A stretch of DNA of 64,000 nucleotides from Pantoea sp. alder81 (GCF_020179835.1 NZ_JAIUDA010000003.1:248001-312000), one strand, 5' to 3'. Counted from the first letter of the stretch, positions 37,725 to 47,680 are shown. Translations and numbers: made by a program. The notes: generated by a model from the letters alone, not told the origin.

Positions 37725-38111
37725 ATGTCTCGCGAAATCAGCACAGAAAAAGCACCCGCAGCAATTGGCCCTTATGTGCAGGGCGTGGATCTCGGCAGCA
37801 TGATCATCACTTCAGGCCAGATCCCTGTGGATCCGGCGACCGGTGCCGTCGCAGATGATGTGTCTGCGCAGGCGCGTCAGTCACTGGAGAACGTGAAGGC
37901 GATTGTTGAAGCCGCTGGCCTGAAAGTGGGCGACATTGTGAAAACCACCGTGTTCGTGAAAGATCTGAACGACTTCGCCACCGTTAACGCGACTTACGAA
38001 GCCTTCTTCACCGAGCACAACGCCAGCTTCCCTGCACGTTCTTGCGTGGAAGTGGCGCGTCTGCCGAAAGATGTGAAAATCGAGATTGAGGCGATTGCCG
38101 TACGTCGTTAA
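37725..38111 (+). CDS. ridA: RidA, enamine/imine deaminase
   Basis: The 128 residues equal E. coli RidA. The binding-site arginine lies in 'NASFPARSCVEVARLP' and the signature continues to 'DVKIEIEAIAVRR'. RidA hydrolyses reactive enamines such as 2-aminoacrylate released by PLP enzymes (threonine dehydratase), protecting other enzymes. AAGGAGAAACA precedes the ATG. It follows pyrI as in E. coli; a TATAAT at 37660-37666 suggests its own promoter. Confidence 0.96.
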   Translation: MSREISTEKAPAAIGPYVQGVDLGSMIITSGQIPVDPATGAVADDVSAQARQSLENVKAIVEAAGLKVGDIVKTTVFVKDLNDFATVNATYEAFFTEHNASFPARSCVEVARLPKDVKIEIEAIAVRR

Positions 38112-38134
38112 TCGGCGCCAGGCAATGTGTTGTC

Positions 38135-38178
38135 CTCACCCTGTCCTCTCCAGCCAAAGCAGAAGAGGACGGGGTGAG
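38135..38178. repeat. Long inverted repeat between ridA and the hexosaminidase gene
   Basis: CTCACCCTGTCCTCT and AGAGGACGGGGTGAG pair over 15 positions with one mismatch around a 14-nt loop. It lies between convergent gene ends. CTCACCC-type palindromes recur in these genomes, so it may belong to a dispersed repeat family; it could also end ridA transcription. Confidence 0.55.
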
Positions 38179-38241
38179 CTAAAGCTGCACACTACGTTAA
38201 ACCGCCCCACCGCCCGTTTGCGGCAGAGCGCTCGCTCTCAT

Positions 38242-40626
38242 CTATTTCGAAGACCTCAATAACTTCTCCAGCGGCCTGACCAGTGCCAGCACGGTTTCAT
38301 CCTGCACCTGTGCCGCAGCGTCCAGTTTGGCATGCATCTCGGCCACTTCACTCGCACCGTAAGCCTGATTACGCTGCATCGCATTGACCAAATCGATCCC
38401 CATACGGCTGAGCGTGGCCACCTGCTGCACTTGTTGTTGCAATGCCTTGAGTTGATAGTTGCTCAGGATCAGTGGCATCACCGCATCACTGTTGTTTTGC
38501 CAGCGCTGTAGTTGTTGGCGAATGGCATTGGCCGCGCTGCGATCCTCGCGATTGGCCATCAGTGCATCCACCTGTTTATCCAATAAGCGCACCGGTTCAC
38601 TCTCGGCCGGCAGCACATCCGCCAGACGATTCAGCGGCTCAAAATAATCGTAGTGCCCGGCCTGGAACTTCAGGTGCTGACGCGTGTAGTACTGTGCCGG
38701 TTCCAGCACCTCCGCCAGCACGCGCAGCGGCGTGATATCGCTGGTGTTGGCCAGCCGCATCATCTGCACCTCCGCCTGCTGATGCTGTTGTAATCCCACC
38801 GACACCGTGCCCCAGCGATCCACCGCATTCAAACGCTGGTACATGTTGTCGCTGTCGGTGACATCCTTCGCCGACCACAGGCGCTCAGCCACCACAAAGG
38901 CGCGCGGCCACAAGCGAGTATCGATCACCCTGCTGTTGACGTTTTCCGCCCACAGCGCCGCTTCACCACCAATCAGGTTGTTTTGCATTTGGTCTGGCGT
39001 AGGCACGGAAGGCTTAATGCCAGTGGGCACCTGCGCCAGCTTGCTGCCCTCAGCGGGATAGCGCACATTGCCCACCAGCATGTAGCCGGTCAGTTTGTCC
39101 TGCGTCAGAGTGACCATTGGCTGGAATGGTCCCATCCAGGTATCTACGCTAAAAGTGAGTTGTGTGGGTGATAGCCAGCGAATGCCACTCACCATACGCC
39201 GCGCTTTGCCGCTGAAATCAATAAAGCCACGCCAGCCATTTTTGCCTTCCACCAAAGTGAAACTGCCTTTGACGGGGCTGCCTTTCAGGCGCGGCATAGT
39301 GAATTGCCAGCTCTGCGCCTGCTCGTTGGTTTGAATCTGGTCCAGACCATTGAGTCCCTGCGGCCAGGGCTCATTGCGATAGTGGTAAGCCGCGGTTTGC
39401 GGTTGGTCGAGATAGAAACCGGTTGAAAGAATGCCACGGAAATCGTGCTTCGCCACCTCACCGAGTGCATCCTGCCCCTGCCAGGATTGGATCAAAATAC
39501 TGTTCGGCAGATCAGGATGGTAAACCTCATCCCAGCCAATCATCCGACGCTGATGGGCTTCCAGGATCTTCTCCACACGCTGATTGAACCACGCCTGTAA
39601 TGCGTGCGTGTCCTTCAGACCATGGTCGCGCATAAATTGCTGAATCTTTGGCGAGTCATTCCATTGGGTCGGATCCACTTCATCGCCGCCGATGTGGATG
39701 TAAGGATCGGGGAAGATCGCCGTGACTTCGCCCATCAGCGTATCAATAAAGGTGAAGACCGCTTCGTTGCTGGGATCCAGCAGCGGTTTAAACACGCCCC
39801 AGCCGCGCTCCATCTTGTAAGGGCCCGGCGCACTGAGCAGCTCTGGCATCGCCACCGCAATCGCCGAGGCATGCCCTGGCACATCAATTTCCGGCACCAC
39901 ACGTACGCCGCGCTGCGTGGCATAACGCACGACATCGCGCATCTGCTGCTGCGTGTAGTAAAGGCCGTCACTGGCCTTCTCCTGCAACTGAGGATAGTGG
40001 CTGGAAGCAAATCGCCAGCCTTGATCGTCGGTCAGATGCCAGTGGAATACGTTCATACGCGCAGCCGCGATACCGTCGATCTGCCGCTTCACGGTTTCAA
40101 TCGGCAGGAAATGGCGCGCCGAATCGATCAGCACCCCGCGCCACGGGAAACGCGGTTTATCGTCAATGGTGACATAAGGGATTTGCGTTGCCGTCTCATT
40201 ATTTTCAATCAGCTGTAGCAGGGTTTCCATGCCGCGCATGGCACCGAAACGCGTGTTGGCTTTCAGCACCACACCACTGCTGCTGACCTCAAGATGATAG
40301 CTCTCATCGCTGTCCGGTTGTGGCAAGGGATCTACTGCCTGAGCGATTTGCACCTGAATCGTGGCCTGATCGCTCGGTGCGCTGGCGGGCAGCAGCGGCC
40401 AACCGGTTTGACGTGAAATGCGGGCGCGCCAGCGCGCTTCGGCTCCCTCCAGATGATCGCCCGTAATATGCAGCGTGAATTGCGGTGTCAGCGTTAATGC
40501 GCCGCCGCTGGCAGGCTGCACCACTTTTTGTGGCCAGGGCATTAAGGGTAGATCGTTAATCGGTGCGGCAATAGAAGAGAAAGTCAGGGATAAACAACAG
40601 GCGAGCAGCGTTCTTTGCAGAGGCAT
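38242..40626 (-). CDS. Exported beta-N-acetylhexosaminidase (GH20, chitobiase type)
   Basis: A 794-residue protein with a signal peptide (MPLQRTLLACCLSLTFSSIAA|PIND). After an N-terminal domain comes the GH20 barrel: 'FPWRGVLIDSARHFLPIETV', 'MNVFHWHLTDDQGWRFAS', 'VVPEIDVPGHASA' and the catalytic pair in 'IHIGGDEVDPTQW'. A roughly 120-residue insertion with 'KGSFTLVEGKNGWRGFIDF' lies inside the barrel. The ATG at 40626 is preferred to upstream codons because AAGG stands at the right distance and the signal peptide begins there. It would release GlcNAc from chito-oligosaccharides in the periplasm. No chitinase or PTS gene is adjacent. Confidence 0.9.
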   Translation of the reverse strand: MPLQRTLLACCLSLTFSSIAAPINDLPLMPWPQKVVQPASGGALTLTPQFTLHITGDHLEGAEARWRARISRQTGWPLLPASAPSDQATIQVQIAQAVDPLPQPDSDESYHLEVSSSGVVLKANTRFGAMRGMETLLQLIENNETATQIPYVTIDDKPRFPWRGVLIDSARHFLPIETVKRQIDGIAAARMNVFHWHLTDDQGWRFASSHYPQLQEKASDGLYYTQQQMRDVVRYATQRGVRVVPEIDVPGHASAIAVAMPELLSAPGPYKMERGWGVFKPLLDPSNEAVFTFIDTLMGEVTAIFPDPYIHIGGDEVDPTQWNDSPKIQQFMRDHGLKDTHALQAWFNQRVEKILEAHQRRMIGWDEVYHPDLPNSILIQSWQGQDALGEVAKHDFRGILSTGFYLDQPQTAAYHYRNEPWPQGLNGLDQIQTNEQAQSWQFTMPRLKGSPVKGSFTLVEGKNGWRGFIDFSGKARRMVSGIRWLSPTQLTFSVDTWMGPFQPMVTLTQDKLTGYMLVGNVRYPAEGSKLAQVPTGIKPSVPTPDQMQNNLIGGEAALWAENVNSRVIDTRLWPRAFVVAERLWSAKDVTDSDNMYQRLNAVDRWGTVSVGLQQHQQAEVQMMRLANTSDITPLRVLAEVLEPAQYYTRQHLKFQAGHYDYFEPLNRLADVLPAESEPVRLLDKQVDALMANREDRSAANAIRQQLQRWQNNSDAVMPLILSNYQLKALQQQVQQVATLSRMGIDLVNAMQRNQAYGASEVAEMHAKLDAAAQVQDETVLALVRPLEKLLRSSK

Positions 40627-40834
40627 GTAAGGCATCCTTGTGAATAATGACGGGCCAAAAATAGGCAAAAAACCCATTAAACCTGCTTCGCATCGCAAAT
40701 CAAGTTATACGAGGTCGAAGTTTGGGCGGGTTAAAACTTTTGAAGTTTAGTCCGCTTAACCATTGTGCGGCTTTCAAACTTCGTTATGTCTTCTTTGCGG
40801 CAGGTCAAAAACAGCGCGATTAATTTCAGCCAAA

Positions 40835-40882
40835 ACACCACATGTAGCGATTACACTCTCCACAAATACCCATATATAGTTT
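40835..40882 (+). promoter_or_regulatory. Pair of NrdR-box-like sites before nrdD
   Basis: Two sites match the NrdR consensus (ACACwATATATwGTGT) at 11 of 16 positions each: ACACCACATGTAGCGA at 40835-40850 and TACCCATATATAGTTT at 40867-40882. Their starts are 32 bp apart, the three-turn spacing known for NrdR pairs. They lie within 60 nt of the nrdD start. No clear FNR site was found. Confidence 0.5.
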
Positions 40883-40894
40883 CATGGAGAAGAA

Positions 40895-43033
40895 ATGGCG
40901 ACGGTGGTAATTAAGCGTGACGGCTGCAGAGTGCCGTTTGAAGCGCAGCGTATTGAGCTGGCGGTGCAGGCGGCGGCGCGGGCGGCACAGATTGATGATG
41001 CACTTTGGTGCGCGCAAGTCGCGACACGCGTCAGCCGTCAGTTGGCCAATCGAGTTGAAGTGGATATCCGCGATATTCAATGTGCGGTGGAAGAGACGCT
41101 GATGGCTGGGCGCTGGCCACAACTGGCACGCGCGTATATCGAATATCGCCATGAGCGTGATTTAGCCCGTGAACAGCGTGGCAAACTGCATCACGCGATT
41201 CGTGGCCTGGTTGAACAGACCAATGCCGCGCTGCTCAACGAAAACGCCAATAAAGACAGTAAAGTCATCCCCACCCAGCGCGACTTGCTGGCGGGTATCG
41301 TTGCCAAACATTATGCCCAACAGCAGCTGCTGCCGCGTGATGTGGTACTGGCGCATGAGCGCGGTGAGATCCATTATCACGATCTCGACTATTCGCCATT
41401 TTTCCCGATGTTTAACTGCATGTTGATCGATCTTCAGGGCATGTTGAACAATGGCTTTAAGATGGGCAATGCCGAAATCGAGCCGCCGAAATCCATTGCC
41501 ACCGCGACGGCCGTGACGGCGCAAATCATTGCTCAGGTCGCCAGCCATATTTACGGCGGCACCACCATTAATCGCATTGATGAAGTGCTGGCCCCGTTTG
41601 TGAATCTCAGTCTGGAGAAACATCGCGCGGTAGCTCAACAGTGGCAGATTGCGGATGCGGAAGCCTACGCACGCGTGCGCACCGAGAAAGAGTGCTACGA
41701 CGCATTCCAGTCTCTGGAATATGAGGTCAATACGCTGCACACCGCCAACGGCCAGACGCCGTTTGTCACCTTTGGCTTTGGTCTTGGCATCGACTGGGCC
41801 GCGCGCCTGATTCAGCAGTCGATTCTGCGTAATCGTATTGCCGGACTGGGAAAAAATCACAAAACCGCGGTGTTCCCGAAACTGGTGTTCGCCATCCGCG
41901 AGGGCGTGAATCGTCGTCCCGGCGATTTTAACTACGATATCAAGCAGCTGGCGCTGGAGTGTGCCAGTAAGCGCATGTATCCCGATATCCTCAATTACGA
42001 CAAAGTGGTGGAAGTCACCGGCTCGTTCAAAACGCCGATGGGCTGCCGCAGCTTCCTCGGCGTGTATGAGGAAAACGGTAAGCAGGTTCATGAAGGACGC
42101 AACAACATTGGTGTCATCAGCCTGAACCTGCCGCGCATTGCACTGGAAGCCAACGGCAATGAAGCCCACTTCTGGCAGCTACTGGATGAGCGGCTTGAAC
42201 TGGCTAAGCGTGCATTGATGACGCGCATTGCCCGACTGGAGAAAACTAAGGCGCGCGTGGCACCGATTCTCTACATGGAAGGCGCGTGTGGCGTTCGCCT
42301 GAATGCCGATGACGAAGTGGGTGCGATTTTCCGCCATGGCCGCGCCTCGATTTCGCTCGGTTATATCGGCCTGCATGAAACGTTGAATGCGCTGAGCGGC
42401 AGTGAAGTCCATCCGTATGACGCGCAGCACCTGCGGGAAAAAGGCGTGGCGATTGTGCAGCGTCTGCGCGCTGCCGTGGATGCCTGGAAAGATGAGACCG
42501 GCTACGGTTTTAGCCTTTACAGCACACCGAGCGAGAACCTCTGCGATCGCTTCTGCCGTCTCGATGCCGCCGAGTTTGGCGTTGTGCCAGGCGTCACCGA
42601 TAAAGGCTACTACACCAACAGCTTCCATCTCGACGTCGAAAAGAAAGTGAATCCCTACGACAAGATCGACTTTGAAGCGCCCTATCCGGCCATCGCCAAT
42701 GGTGGCTTCATCTGTTACGGCGAATACCCCAATATTCAGCACAACCTCAAGGCGCTGGAGGATGTGTGGGATTACAGCTATCACCGCGTGCCCTATTACG
42801 GCACCAACACGCCCATTGATGAGTGCTATGAATGCGGCTTCACCGGCGAATTCAGTTGCACCAGTAAAGGCTTTACCTGCCCGAGCTGCGCTAACCACGA
42901 TCCGGCTCGCGTCTCCGTCACGCGCCGCGTCTGTGGTTATCTGGGTAGCCCCGATGCGCGACCGTTCAATGCCGGTAAGCAGGAAGAAGTGCAGCGTCGC
43001 GTTAAACATCTGGATACCGGACAGTTAGGATGA
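40895..43033 (+). CDS. nrdD: NrdD, anaerobic ribonucleoside-triphosphate reductase
   Basis: The 712 residues equal E. coli NrdD. An N-terminal ATP-cone ('VVIKRDGCRVPFEAQRIELA') precedes the barrel. The zinc cysteines are in 'CYECGFTGEFSC' and 'CPSC', and the glycyl radical is G681 in 'RRVCGYLGS', the same residue number as in E. coli. It reduces NTPs to dNTPs without oxygen, using formate, after activation by NrdG. ATGGAGAAGAA precedes the start, and its stop overlaps the nrdG start. Confidence 0.97.
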   Translation: MATVVIKRDGCRVPFEAQRIELAVQAAARAAQIDDALWCAQVATRVSRQLANRVEVDIRDIQCAVEETLMAGRWPQLARAYIEYRHERDLAREQRGKLHHAIRGLVEQTNAALLNENANKDSKVIPTQRDLLAGIVAKHYAQQQLLPRDVVLAHERGEIHYHDLDYSPFFPMFNCMLIDLQGMLNNGFKMGNAEIEPPKSIATATAVTAQIIAQVASHIYGGTTINRIDEVLAPFVNLSLEKHRAVAQQWQIADAEAYARVRTEKECYDAFQSLEYEVNTLHTANGQTPFVTFGFGLGIDWAARLIQQSILRNRIAGLGKNHKTAVFPKLVFAIREGVNRRPGDFNYDIKQLALECASKRMYPDILNYDKVVEVTGSFKTPMGCRSFLGVYEENGKQVHEGRNNIGVISLNLPRIALEANGNEAHFWQLLDERLELAKRALMTRIARLEKTKARVAPILYMEGACGVRLNADDEVGAIFRHGRASISLGYIGLHETLNALSGSEVHPYDAQHLREKGVAIVQRLRAAVDAWKDETGYGFSLYSTPSENLCDRFCRLDAAEFGVVPGVTDKGYYTNSFHLDVEKKVNPYDKIDFEAPYPAIANGGFICYGEYPNIQHNLKALEDVWDYSYHRVPYYGTNTPIDECYECGFTGEFSCTSKGFTCPSCANHDPARVSVTRRVCGYLGSPDARPFNAGKQEEVQRRVKHLDTGQLG

Positions 43034-43596
43034 TGCGTATTCATCGCTATTACGCCGTCGATATCGTCAACGGGCCAGGCACGCGCTGTACGCTGTTTGT
43101 TGCCGGGTGCGAACATCAGTGTCGCGGCTGCTACAACCAGAGTACCTGGCGGCTCGATTCCGGCGTGCCTTTTACGCTGGAGATGGAAGAACAGCTGATC
43201 GCCGATCTCAACGATCAGCGCATTCCGCGCCAGGGGTTGTCGCTGAGCGGCGGCGATCCGTTGCATCCACACAATGTGCCGCACATCCGTCGTCTGGTGA
43301 AACGGGTGCGACGCGAATGCCCGGACAAGGATATCTGGTTGTGGACCGGTTATGAGATGGCAGAACTCAGCGCAGCGCAGCGTGAAGTGGTGGCTGAAAT
43401 TGATGTGCTAATCGATGGCCGGTTTGTGGAAGCTGAGAAAGATGTGCGGCTGCTGTGGCGCGGCAGCCGCAATCAGAAGATCTGGTATTTACGCCAGCCA
43501 CAGGGCGATCGTACCGAGGAGGATGCCGCTGAGCGCCACGCCAGCCAGCGCGATCCACAAGGCACGCGCCGGGAAAGCACGATGCAGCATCAGTAG
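43030..43596 (+). CDS. nrdG: NrdG, anaerobic reductase-activating radical SAM protein, extended C-terminus
   Basis: The radical SAM cysteines are in 'CEHQCRGCYN' (C-x3-C-x2-C) near residues 27-34, preceded by 'VDIVNGPGTRCTLFVAG' and followed by 'GLSLSGGDPLHPHNV', as in E. coli NrdG. It makes the glycyl radical on NrdD from S-adenosylmethionine. The E. coli protein has 154 residues and ends just after WRGSSNQ; here the frame runs on for about 34 residues (RQPQGDRTEEDAAERHASQR...) and overlaps the end of the opposite gene yraQ by 108 nt. The tail has no counterpart I recognise and is the antisense of the YraQ C-terminus. Confidence 0.92.
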   Translation: MMRIHRYYAVDIVNGPGTRCTLFVAGCEHQCRGCYNQSTWRLDSGVPFTLEMEEQLIADLNDQRIPRQGLSLSGGDPLHPHNVPHIRRLVKRVRRECPDKDIWLWTGYEMAELSAAQREVVAEIDVLIDGRFVEAEKDVRLLWRGSRNQKIWYLRQPQGDRTEEDAAERHASQRDPQGTRRESTMQHQ

Positions 43597-44526
43597 CGAT
43601 GGCACACTGACGGCGGGTAAGGTCACGAGCAGCGCCAGCGCAGGCGCGATCCCCATGCCCGCCAGCATCATGGTTTGTATGATGGGGATTTCCGCTGCGG
43701 TGGGAATGACAAACAAACAGCCCGCTACCGCCATCAGCATCACCCAAAACAGCGTATTGCCCACCGCGCCATCGGCATGCGGGAAGAGCCAGACGCGTGC
43801 AGCACCCAATAACAGCACGGCAACGATATACAGCGGGATGGTGTTCCAGAACAGCCGCCACATCACGCGTAGCCAGCGGGTCAGGAACGGCTGCTCGCTA
43901 CCGGCAGCCATCACCACAGGTGCGACGACTGTGTGTTCTGGCACGCTGCGCTGCACCAGCGACGCAATCCCCAGCACCATGGCCAAGCCCGCCACCAGCC
44001 GAATCGCCGCGAAATGCCAACCCAGCACAAACCCCATAAAAATTAACGTGGCGGGATTCAGCAGTGGATTGGCCAGCCAAAAGGCCATCGCTGCCCCGCT
44101 CGACACCTGCGACTGACGTAAACCCGCCGCCACCGGCGCTGCACAGCAGGTGCACATCATGCCCGGCAAACCTAACCCGGTGCCGACCAGCGTTGAACCA
44201 AACTGAGAATTGCCCATGACGCGCAGCAGCCAGTGGCGCGGGATAAGCACCTGTACCAGCGAACCCAAAATCACACCCAGCACCGCGGCTTTCCAGACTG
44301 CGAGGAAGTAGATCATTGCGTAGTCCAGCGCAGCACGCCACGGTGAATCCGCTGCGTTTGCCAGAATGGATTTGCCAATAGAGTGGGTTTCAGCCGCCGT
44401 GAAGGCTTTGCCGTAATAGGGCTGCCATTTGACGTACCACAAGCCGATCACCACCACGGCGAGGAACAACAAGGGTTTCCACCATGCGAAGCGTGTCGCG
44501 GGTGCAGAAGATGCGAGTTGGGTCAT
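43489..44526 (-). CDS. yraQ: YraQ-like permease (DUF318)
   Basis: A 345-residue membrane protein (E. coli YraQ 346). 'WKPLLFLAVVVIGLWYVKWQ' begins it, 'GLPGMMCTCCAAPVAAGLR' contains the cysteine motif of this permease family, and 'FVIPTAAEIPIIQTMMLAGMG' is the second half's signature. About nine membrane helices are visible. Substrate unknown; relatives are associated with metal or arsenic genes. Its 3' end overlaps nrdG on the other strand. In E. coli it also precedes yhbP/yhbQ. Confidence 0.9.
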   Translation of the reverse strand: MTQLASSAPATRFAWWKPLLFLAVVVIGLWYVKWQPYYGKAFTAAETHSIGKSILANAADSPWRAALDYAMIYFLAVWKAAVLGVILGSLVQVLIPRHWLLRVMGNSQFGSTLVGTGLGLPGMMCTCCAAPVAAGLRQSQVSSGAAMAFWLANPLLNPATLIFMGFVLGWHFAAIRLVAGLAMVLGIASLVQRSVPEHTVVAPVVMAAGSEQPFLTRWLRVMWRLFWNTIPLYIVAVLLLGAARVWLFPHADGAVGNTLFWVMLMAVAGCLFVIPTAAEIPIIQTMMLAGMGIAPALALLVTLPAVSVPSLLMLHRAFPARALWIALAGVALSGILLGTIALWLA

Positions 44527-44653
44527 AACAGAATCCGTATCCTACAGAATAACGTATGCCGCACTGGGAGGCGCGGCGGTTAATCCATAGTGTTATTCAG
44601 GTTATTGGAATCTGCTATGCAAAGTTAACGTAAGTTTGATCGGGAGCGGAAAA

Positions 44654-45447
<794 letters not shown>

Positions 45448-45464
<17 letters not shown>

Positions 45465-45954
45465 AAGGCTCGGAGAAAGCGATCAACCCTTCTGCGCCCG
45501 TAAACGCATCGTCCGCTAACTTGTACACCTGAAACGCCGCTTCGCTGCCTAACCAGCGGCAGTGCAAGCCGTGACGTGCCGCCGGCTCAAAGCCCAGTGG
45601 GTTGTAAAACTCGGGATCGCCCAGCACCACCACCGCGCTGTAGCTGAACTCATTCAATGAATCCAGGCCTTCGTACACCAGTTTTTTGGCAATGCCTTGC
45701 TTGCGCACCGACTCATCCACCGCCAGCGGCGCCAGCGCCACCCAGTTGCGATCTTCACCTTGCAAGGTCACTGGACTGAAGGCGGCATAACCCAGCACCT
45801 GCCCCTCATCATCTGTGGCCACCACGCCGAGCGTGAGTAAGCCATCTTCACGCAACTGCTGCACCAATTCTGCTTCTGCGGCGGTAGCAAAACTGCGCTT
45901 TAACAGGGTGTCGATGCCCGCCGCATCCACACCAATTTCAGTACGAATCAACAT
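45448..45954 (-). CDS. yhbS: YhbS-like GNAT acetyltransferase
   Basis: A 168-residue GNAT protein resembling E. coli YhbS (167). The acetyl-CoA loop is '[20 protein letters not shown]' and the family block '[21 protein letters not shown]' follows. Its start overlaps the end of ubiT by 7 nt, so the two are co-translated, and its end overlaps yhbQ on the other strand. Substrate unknown. Confidence 0.92.
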
Positions 45955-46478
45955 GAGATCCCCACGCGCGCCTCAGCGGCCTCCGCGTCCTGTTTCATTC
46001 CTGCCTCAACAAAGGCAGCCAGCTGCTGTAACCCCGTACGCAAAGGCGTGGGCATGGCATCCAGTTCAATAGCATCCATTAGATTCTTCACCTCCAAACC
46101 CAGCTCCGTGTCGCCCTCGATCACCAAACGGCGTTGAAAGAACAACATATCGGGGTCTGCTTTGCGTGCTGCCACCAGCAACAGGTCGTTAGCTTCGCCA
46201 CGAAACCAGACATCAGCCTCAGCGTCGCGCGAAACGGTCAGGCGCCCCTTCTGTAAGGTGGTGATCCAGCGCAGATTCACATCCGCAATCTCAATCCCCA
46301 GATAGCGCCCTTCCAGAAAGTCTAACTCACCTTCAGACAAAGCATGACGAAATTGCCAGTTTAAGAGTTGTTGCAAAACCACTTTTTTTACAGGGAATGG
46401 AGTAAATGAAACAGGTAAGGCGAGGATTTCTGGGCCTTTTTCCACAATCAGGCCACGTAAGCGCGCAAGCATATTCAT
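45948..46478 (-). CDS. ubiT: UbiT (YhbT), SCP2-domain factor for anaerobic ubiquinone synthesis
   Basis: A 176-residue SCP2-type lipid-binding protein (E. coli UbiT 174), with 'LLNWQFRHALSEGELDFLEG' and 'VWFRGEANDLLLVAARKADP' then DMLFFQRRL as the family core. With UbiU and UbiV it lets the cell make ubiquinone without oxygen; UbiT probably holds the hydrophobic intermediate. It is divergent from ubiUV across a 197-nt control region and shares its transcript with yhbS. Confidence 0.93.
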   Translation of the reverse strand: MNMLARLRGLIVEKGPEILALPVSFTPFPVKKVVLQQLLNWQFRHALSEGELDFLEGRYLGIEIADVNLRWITTLQKGRLTVSRDAEADVWFRGEANDLLLVAARKADPDMLFFQRRLVIEGDTELGLEVKNLMDAIELDAMPTPLRTGLQQLAAFVEAGMKQDAEAAEARVGISC

Positions 46479-46602
46479 TAATCCCTTCAGAAATTTTTAC
46501 CTATATTGCCACAACCATGCCCCCTCGCCTCCACTGAGATCAATGAAATCGCTGAACAACTGATTAAATATTCTTCACTCTGTATCCTGAGTGACGCTTT
46601 CA

Positions 46603-46616
46603 CTGCCTTAAATCAA
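46603..46616. promoter_or_regulatory. Possible FNR half-site before ubiUV
   Basis: CTGCCTTAAATCAA matches the FNR consensus TTGATnnnnATCAA in 7 of 10 defined positions with a perfect right half. It lies 60 nt before ubiU, whose E. coli counterpart is FNR-controlled. The left half is poor. Confidence 0.25.
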
Positions 46617-46675
46617 CATTTACGCACGACACCTTCCCTACACTTTACCGCTTCAGAATTCGGGGAGGAAAAAGT

Positions 46676-47671
46676 ATGGAACTGCTGTGTCCAGCGGGGA
46701 ATTTACCTGCGCTGAAATCGGCGGTGGAGCATGGCGCTGACGCGGTGTATGTCGGCTTAAAGGATGACACCAATGCCCGCCACTTTGCTGGCCTCAATTT
46801 TACTGACAAGAAGCTGGCGGAGGCAGCGCGCTTTCTGCATCAGCATCGCCGCAAGCTGCACGTGGCGATCAACACTTTTGCCCATCCTGATGGCATCAAT
46901 CGCTGGCAAACCGCCATTGATTTAGCGGCGCAAAACGGCGCTGATGCACTGATTCTCGCCGATATCGCCACGCTGGAATATGCCGCGCAGCGTTATCCGC
47001 AGGTAGAACGTCACCTTTCGGTGCAGGCTTCGGCCACCAATCTGCAGGCCATCCACTTTTATCATCGCCATTTCGATCTCAGCCGCGTGGTGTTGCCGCG
47101 TGTGCTGTCGATGCATCAGGTTAAGCAACTGTCACGTGAAACACCGGTACCACTCGAAGTTTTTGCCTTTGGTAGCTTGTGCATTATGGCGGAGGGTCGC
47201 TGCTATCTCTCTTCATGGCTGACGGGTGAATCACCGAACAGTGCGGGAGCCTGCTCACCGGCAAAATTCGTGCGCTGGCAGCAAACGCCGCAAGGGATGG
47301 AATCGCGCCTCAATGAAGTGTTGATCGATCGTTACGGCGCCGATGAAAGCGCTGGCTACCCCACGCTGTGCAAAGGGCGCTATGAAGTAGACAACCAGCG
47401 CTATCACGTGCTGGAAGAGCCTACCAGCCTCAACACCTTGTCGCTGTTACCGGAATTACTGCGCGCCAATATCGCCTCGGTGAAAATTGAAGGTCGCCAG
47501 CGTAGCCCAGCTTATGTGGCACAGGTGGCAAAAGTGTGGCGCCAGGCGATCGACCGCTGTATGGCGTCGCCTGAGCAGTTTGCGGTGCAGGAACCCTGGA
47601 TGCGCGCACTCGGTGAGCTTTCGGAAGGCAGCCAGACCACGCTCGGTGCCTATCACCGTGACTGGCAGTAA
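46676..47671 (+). CDS. ubiU: UbiU (YhbU), U32-family Fe-S protein of anaerobic ubiquinone synthesis
   Basis: The 331 residues equal E. coli UbiU. The four [4Fe-4S] cysteines C169, C176, C193 and C232 are at the E. coli positions, in 'CIMAEGRC', 'GAC' and 'LCKG'. The N-terminal 'ELLCPAGNLPALKSAVEHGA' is the U32 signature. UbiU and UbiV form a heterodimer that hydroxylates ubiquinone precursors without oxygen, with prephenate as hydroxyl donor. A strong GGAGGAAAAAGT site precedes the ATG, and ubiV follows after 9 nt. Confidence 0.96.
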   Translation: MELLCPAGNLPALKSAVEHGADAVYVGLKDDTNARHFAGLNFTDKKLAEAARFLHQHRRKLHVAINTFAHPDGINRWQTAIDLAAQNGADALILADIATLEYAAQRYPQVERHLSVQASATNLQAIHFYHRHFDLSRVVLPRVLSMHQVKQLSRETPVPLEVFAFGSLCIMAEGRCYLSSWLTGESPNSAGACSPAKFVRWQQTPQGMESRLNEVLIDRYGADESAGYPTLCKGRYEVDNQRYHVLEEPTSLNTLSLLPELLRANIASVKIEGRQRSPAYVAQVAKVWRQAIDRCMASPEQFAVQEPWMRALGELSEGSQTTLGAYHRDWQ

Positions 47672-47680
47672 GGAGAAGCT

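Noticed and set aside
40794..40807. TTGCGGCAGGTCAA as an FNR site for nrdDG
   Set aside because: Only the outer bases fit TTGATnnnnATCAA; the match is too weak to list.
41162..42169. 335-codon minus-strand frame opposite nrdD
   Set aside because: Shadow of NrdD with no known domain; nrdD on the other strand is complete and conserved.
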